DNA from: Flavobacteriales bacterium
GTDB taxonomy: Bacteria; Bacteroidota; Bacteroidia; Flavobacteriales_F; PHOS-HE28
Assembly (NCBI GenBank): GCA_016703105.1
Contig: JADJCS010000020.1
Coordinates: 124,001 to 188,000 of the forward strand
Reading direction: 5' to 3'
Length of the DNA: 64,000 bases
Shown: positions 62,176-64,000 of the stretch, piece by piece
Layout: each line of letters opens with the position of its first letter
How positions within the stretch are numbered: the first letter of the stretch is position 1
The notes under the pieces: model-generated
Told to the model about the DNA's origin: nothing
Database searches by the model: none
What the model saw: the letters and a program-made list of their open reading frames with translations, nothing else
Program-made: the position numbers and the translations under genes

Positions 62176-62736
62176 ATGAGCGACGTCAATACCGAGATCA
62201 AGACCGCCGAAGACCTGATGAGCAAGGCGGTCGACCATTTGGAGCATGAACTGACCAAGGTGCGCGCCGGCGCGGCGAACCCGGGGATGCTCGAAACCGT
62301 GCGTGTGGACTACTACGGCTCCATGGTACCGCTTTCGCAAGTGGCCTCGGTGAACACCGGTGATGCGCGTACACTCTTTGTAAAGCCCTGGGAGAAGAAG
62401 CTGATCGAGGCGATCGAGAAGGCCATCCTCGGCGCCAACCTCGGTTTCAACCCGAGCAACAATGGCGAGAGCGTGATCATCCACGTGCCCATGCTCACCG
62501 AGGAACGCCGCAAAGATCTCGTGAAGAGCGCGCACAAGGAGGCCGAACACGCGCGTGTGAGCATCCGCAGCATTCGCCAGAAGGCGATGGAGGCGATCAA
62601 GGCCGCCAAGAAGACCGGCCTACCAGAGGATCATGCGAAAGGCCTGGAAGCGGATGTCGAAAAGCTCACCGCCACTTACAACAAGAAGGTGGAGGAGCAT
62701 ATCGGGCGGAAGGAGAAGGACATCATGAAAGTCTGA
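62176..62736 (+). CDS. frr: ribosome recycling factor
   Basis: 186 residues, standard length. Text: SKAVDHLEHELTKVRAGAANPGMLETVRVDYYG, read in parts as KVRAGAANPGMLE and VDYYGSMVPLSQVA, then RRKDLVKSAHKEAEHARVSI and RSIRQKAMEAIKAAKK. Splits post-termination ribosomes with EF-G. Convergent with the radical SAM gene eight bases later. Confidence 0.97.
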   Translation: MSDVNTEIKTAEDLMSKAVDHLEHELTKVRAGAANPGMLETVRVDYYGSMVPLSQVASVNTGDARTLFVKPWEKKLIEAIEKAILGANLGFNPSNNGESVIIHVPMLTEERRKDLVKSAHKEAEHARVSIRSIRQKAMEAIKAAKKTGLPEDHAKGLEADVEKLTATYNKKVEEHIGRKEKDIMKV

Positions 62737-62744
62737 CGCCCGCG

Positions 62745-63767
62745 TCAAGCCCAGACGGGACTTCCCTCAGAGCAATTCCTGCACATCTCGATACTGCTGC
62801 GTGAGCGGAACAAGGTCTGCCTGAACTCATCGTAGGCCTCGCTCTGCCAGATCTCGCGGAAGGTCTGCGTGCGCAGGTCGCCCAGGACGTAATGCGCGTC
62901 CTTGTCGAAGCAGCAGGGCACCACGCGCCCATCCCAGGTGACCACGCAACTGTGCCACATCTTCCAGCAGCGGTCGTCCAGGGCGTTCTTCACCTCCCAC
63001 ACGCCATTGGTGTTGCGCCGATAGCGGGCGTACTTGTCCTGCGTGGGGATCAAAGGATGATCGGCCTTCGGGTCATAGATCTGCGCGGTCTTCAACCAGA
63101 GATCATCCACGCCGATGCGCTTGGCCAGGGCCCGTGCCTGCGGTATCTGGTGCTCGTTCGGGCGCACCACCAGGAATTGGAATACCACATGTGGGGTGCG
63201 GCTCTTGAGTTTCCGCTTCCACTTCACCACGCGCTCGGCGCCCTCGATCACCTTACTCAGGGTGCCCTCGATACGGTACTGTGAATACGTATCCTGGTCG
63301 GTGCCGTCGAGGGAGATGATCAGGCGGGAGAGGCCACTCCGCACGGTGGCTTCGGCCTTCGCTTCGTCGAGAAAATGGGCGTTGGTGCTGGTAGCGGTGT
63401 AAATGCCCTTGCCGTGGGCATGCCGCACCATATCCAGGAACCCCGGATTGATGTACGGCTCGCCCTGGAAGTAGAAGGTGAGCGCCCAGAGGTCCGGTGC
63501 CAATTCATCGATCACTCGGCTGAAGAGGTCCTGTTTCAAATTGCCCGTGGGGCGCGTGAAGCTTCGTAAGCCACTTGGACATTCGGGGCAGCGCAGGTTG
63601 CACGCGGTGGTAGGTTCGATACTGATGCTGACCGGCAGCCCGCGCATCCGGGGCACACGTGTACGGCTCGCCTCTCGGAAACTGCTCCAAACGCGCCATG
63701 CGTTGCGCGCACGGCGTCGGTCCAACGTCCGGGCCCATTCCACCCCATCACGCAGCGGTGCGAGCAT
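62745..63767 (-). CDS. radical SAM/SPASM domain protein
   Basis: 340 residues from ATG 63767 (a GTG one codon earlier is also open). Radical SAM motif C-x3-C-x2-C is Cys56, Cys60, Cys63 (CNLRCPEC) after SISIEPTTA; FYFQGEPYIN and ISLDGTDQDTYSQYRIEG follow. The C-terminal SPASM domain binds extra iron-sulfur clusters: CWKMWHSCVVTWDGRVVPCC, then CRNCSEG. Such enzymes modify peptides or cofactors, or act in polysaccharide or peptide maturation; no precursor peptide was found nearby, so the substrate is unknown. Cytoplasmic. Confidence 0.88.
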   Translation of the reverse strand: MLAPLRDGVEWARTLDRRRARNAWRVWSSFREASRTRVPRMRGLPVSISIEPTTACNLRCPECPSGLRSFTRPTGNLKQDLFSRVIDELAPDLWALTFYFQGEPYINPGFLDMVRHAHGKGIYTATSTNAHFLDEAKAEATVRSGLSRLIISLDGTDQDTYSQYRIEGTLSKVIEGAERVVKWKRKLKSRTPHVVFQFLVVRPNEHQIPQARALAKRIGVDDLWLKTAQIYDPKADHPLIPTQDKYARYRRNTNGVWEVKNALDDRCWKMWHSCVVTWDGRVVPCCFDKDAHYVLGDLRTQTFREIWQSEAYDEFRQTLFRSRSSIEMCRNCSEGSPVWA

Positions 63768-63773
63768 CACGCC

Positions 63774-63781
63774 GCAAGGTA
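63774..63781 (-). promoter_or_regulatory. putative -7 box of the radical SAM gene
   Basis: TACCTTGC on the minus strand, six bases before ATG 63767, again implying a leaderless mRNA. Confidence 0.45.
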
Positions 63782-63825
63782 GCCCGCCTCATTGCGGCAG
63801 TTACATTTCCGTCCGCATCCGTTCT

Positions 63826-64000
63826 ATGGGCGGAGCGCTCAACTCTGTGCGACGCTTACTCCTGTTGCTTTCCAGCGGCCTCGCGCTTTCCGCATCGCAA
63901 GGCCAGGTGCAGGTATCGGGTATTGTGCGCGATGCGCGGAGCGGAACACCGATCGCCTTCGCCAATCTGCTTGCCGAGGGCGAACGTGTAGGGGCTTCGT
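63826..64000 (+). CDS. N-terminus of a carboxypeptidase-regulatory-like domain protein (partial)
   Basis: 58 residues are visible from ATG 63826 to the window edge: a signal peptide (RRLLLLLSSGLALSASQGQ; GTG 63850 is an alternative start), then VQVSGIVRDARSGTPIAFAN and LLAEGERVGAS, the first strands of a CarboxypepD_reg-like (DUF4480-type) domain. In Bacteroidota this N-terminus leads TonB-dependent receptors or DUF5686 proteins; which one cannot be told here. TACATTTC at 63802-63809 may be its -7 box. Divergent from the radical SAM gene. Confidence 0.72.
   Translation, partial: MGGALNSVRRLLLLLSSGLALSASQGQVQVSGIVRDARSGTPIAFANLLAEGERVGAS

Overview
This 64 kb window is chromosomal DNA from a high-GC member of the Bacteroidota, most likely an uncultured Flavobacteriales-type organism. 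The support is direct: three proteins carry the gliding-associated (type B) C-terminal sorting domain of the type IX secretion system; methionine synthase is split into two genes as in flavobacteria; the order purH-mreB-mreC-mreD-mrdA-rodA is present; and many starts are preceded by the Bacteroidota -7 box (TAnnTTTG, here often TACCTTCG or TAGCTTTG) rather than by a strong ribosome binding site. No phage, insertion sequence, CRISPR array or toxin-antitoxin module was seen.

Layout. 1-8041: surface polysaccharide region (end of gmd, GDP-fucose synthase, a cyclase-TPR regulator, a WecA-like phosphoglycosyl transferase flanked by two Wzi-like barrel proteins). 8090-12594: heme-copper oxidase accessory cluster (heme O synthase, two subunit III proteins, subunit IV, SCO, DUF420, a small CxxC membrane protein). 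12625-16652: SAM-I riboswitch with intrinsic terminator, then the two-part cobalamin methionine synthase. 16679-20156: OmpA-like protein, TolC-like efflux protein and TsaB. 20151-25596 (minus): M20 dipeptidase, LEA-type lipoprotein, then three coupled genes: a DUF255 thioredoxin-fold lipoprotein, a YD-repeat-like protein and a small secreted protein made of 22-residue repeats. 25760-33531: three tandem choice-of-anchor-L adhesin-like proteins with T9SS sorting domains. 33532-43169: gpmI, orphan histidine kinase, HD hydrolase, tRNA-Phe, coaX, outer membrane protein, lptC, CNNM protein, PpiD-like foldase. 43218-50364 (minus): purH plus the rod-shape operon. 50498-54959: trpS, plsC-like, gatC, JmjC-like cupin, kbl. 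55051-58493: large secreted beta-propeller/di-heme cytochrome c. 58672-62736: rplM-rpsI-rpsB-tsf and pyrH-frr. 62745-64000: radical SAM/SPASM protein and the start of a carboxypeptidase-regulatory-like outer membrane protein.

The window is mostly core cell-envelope, respiratory and translation functions, with accessory interest in the secreted proteins (20-33 kb and 55-58 kb). Four genes (second Wzi-like gene, DUF420 gene, purH, cytochrome c gene) are each broken by a single base gained or lost in a C or T run, and restoring that base gives full-length family-sized proteins; this looks like residual homopolymer error in the assembly. metH1 is damaged in a more complex way at its zinc site. 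Promoter boxes and leaderless transcripts are inferred from sequence only.
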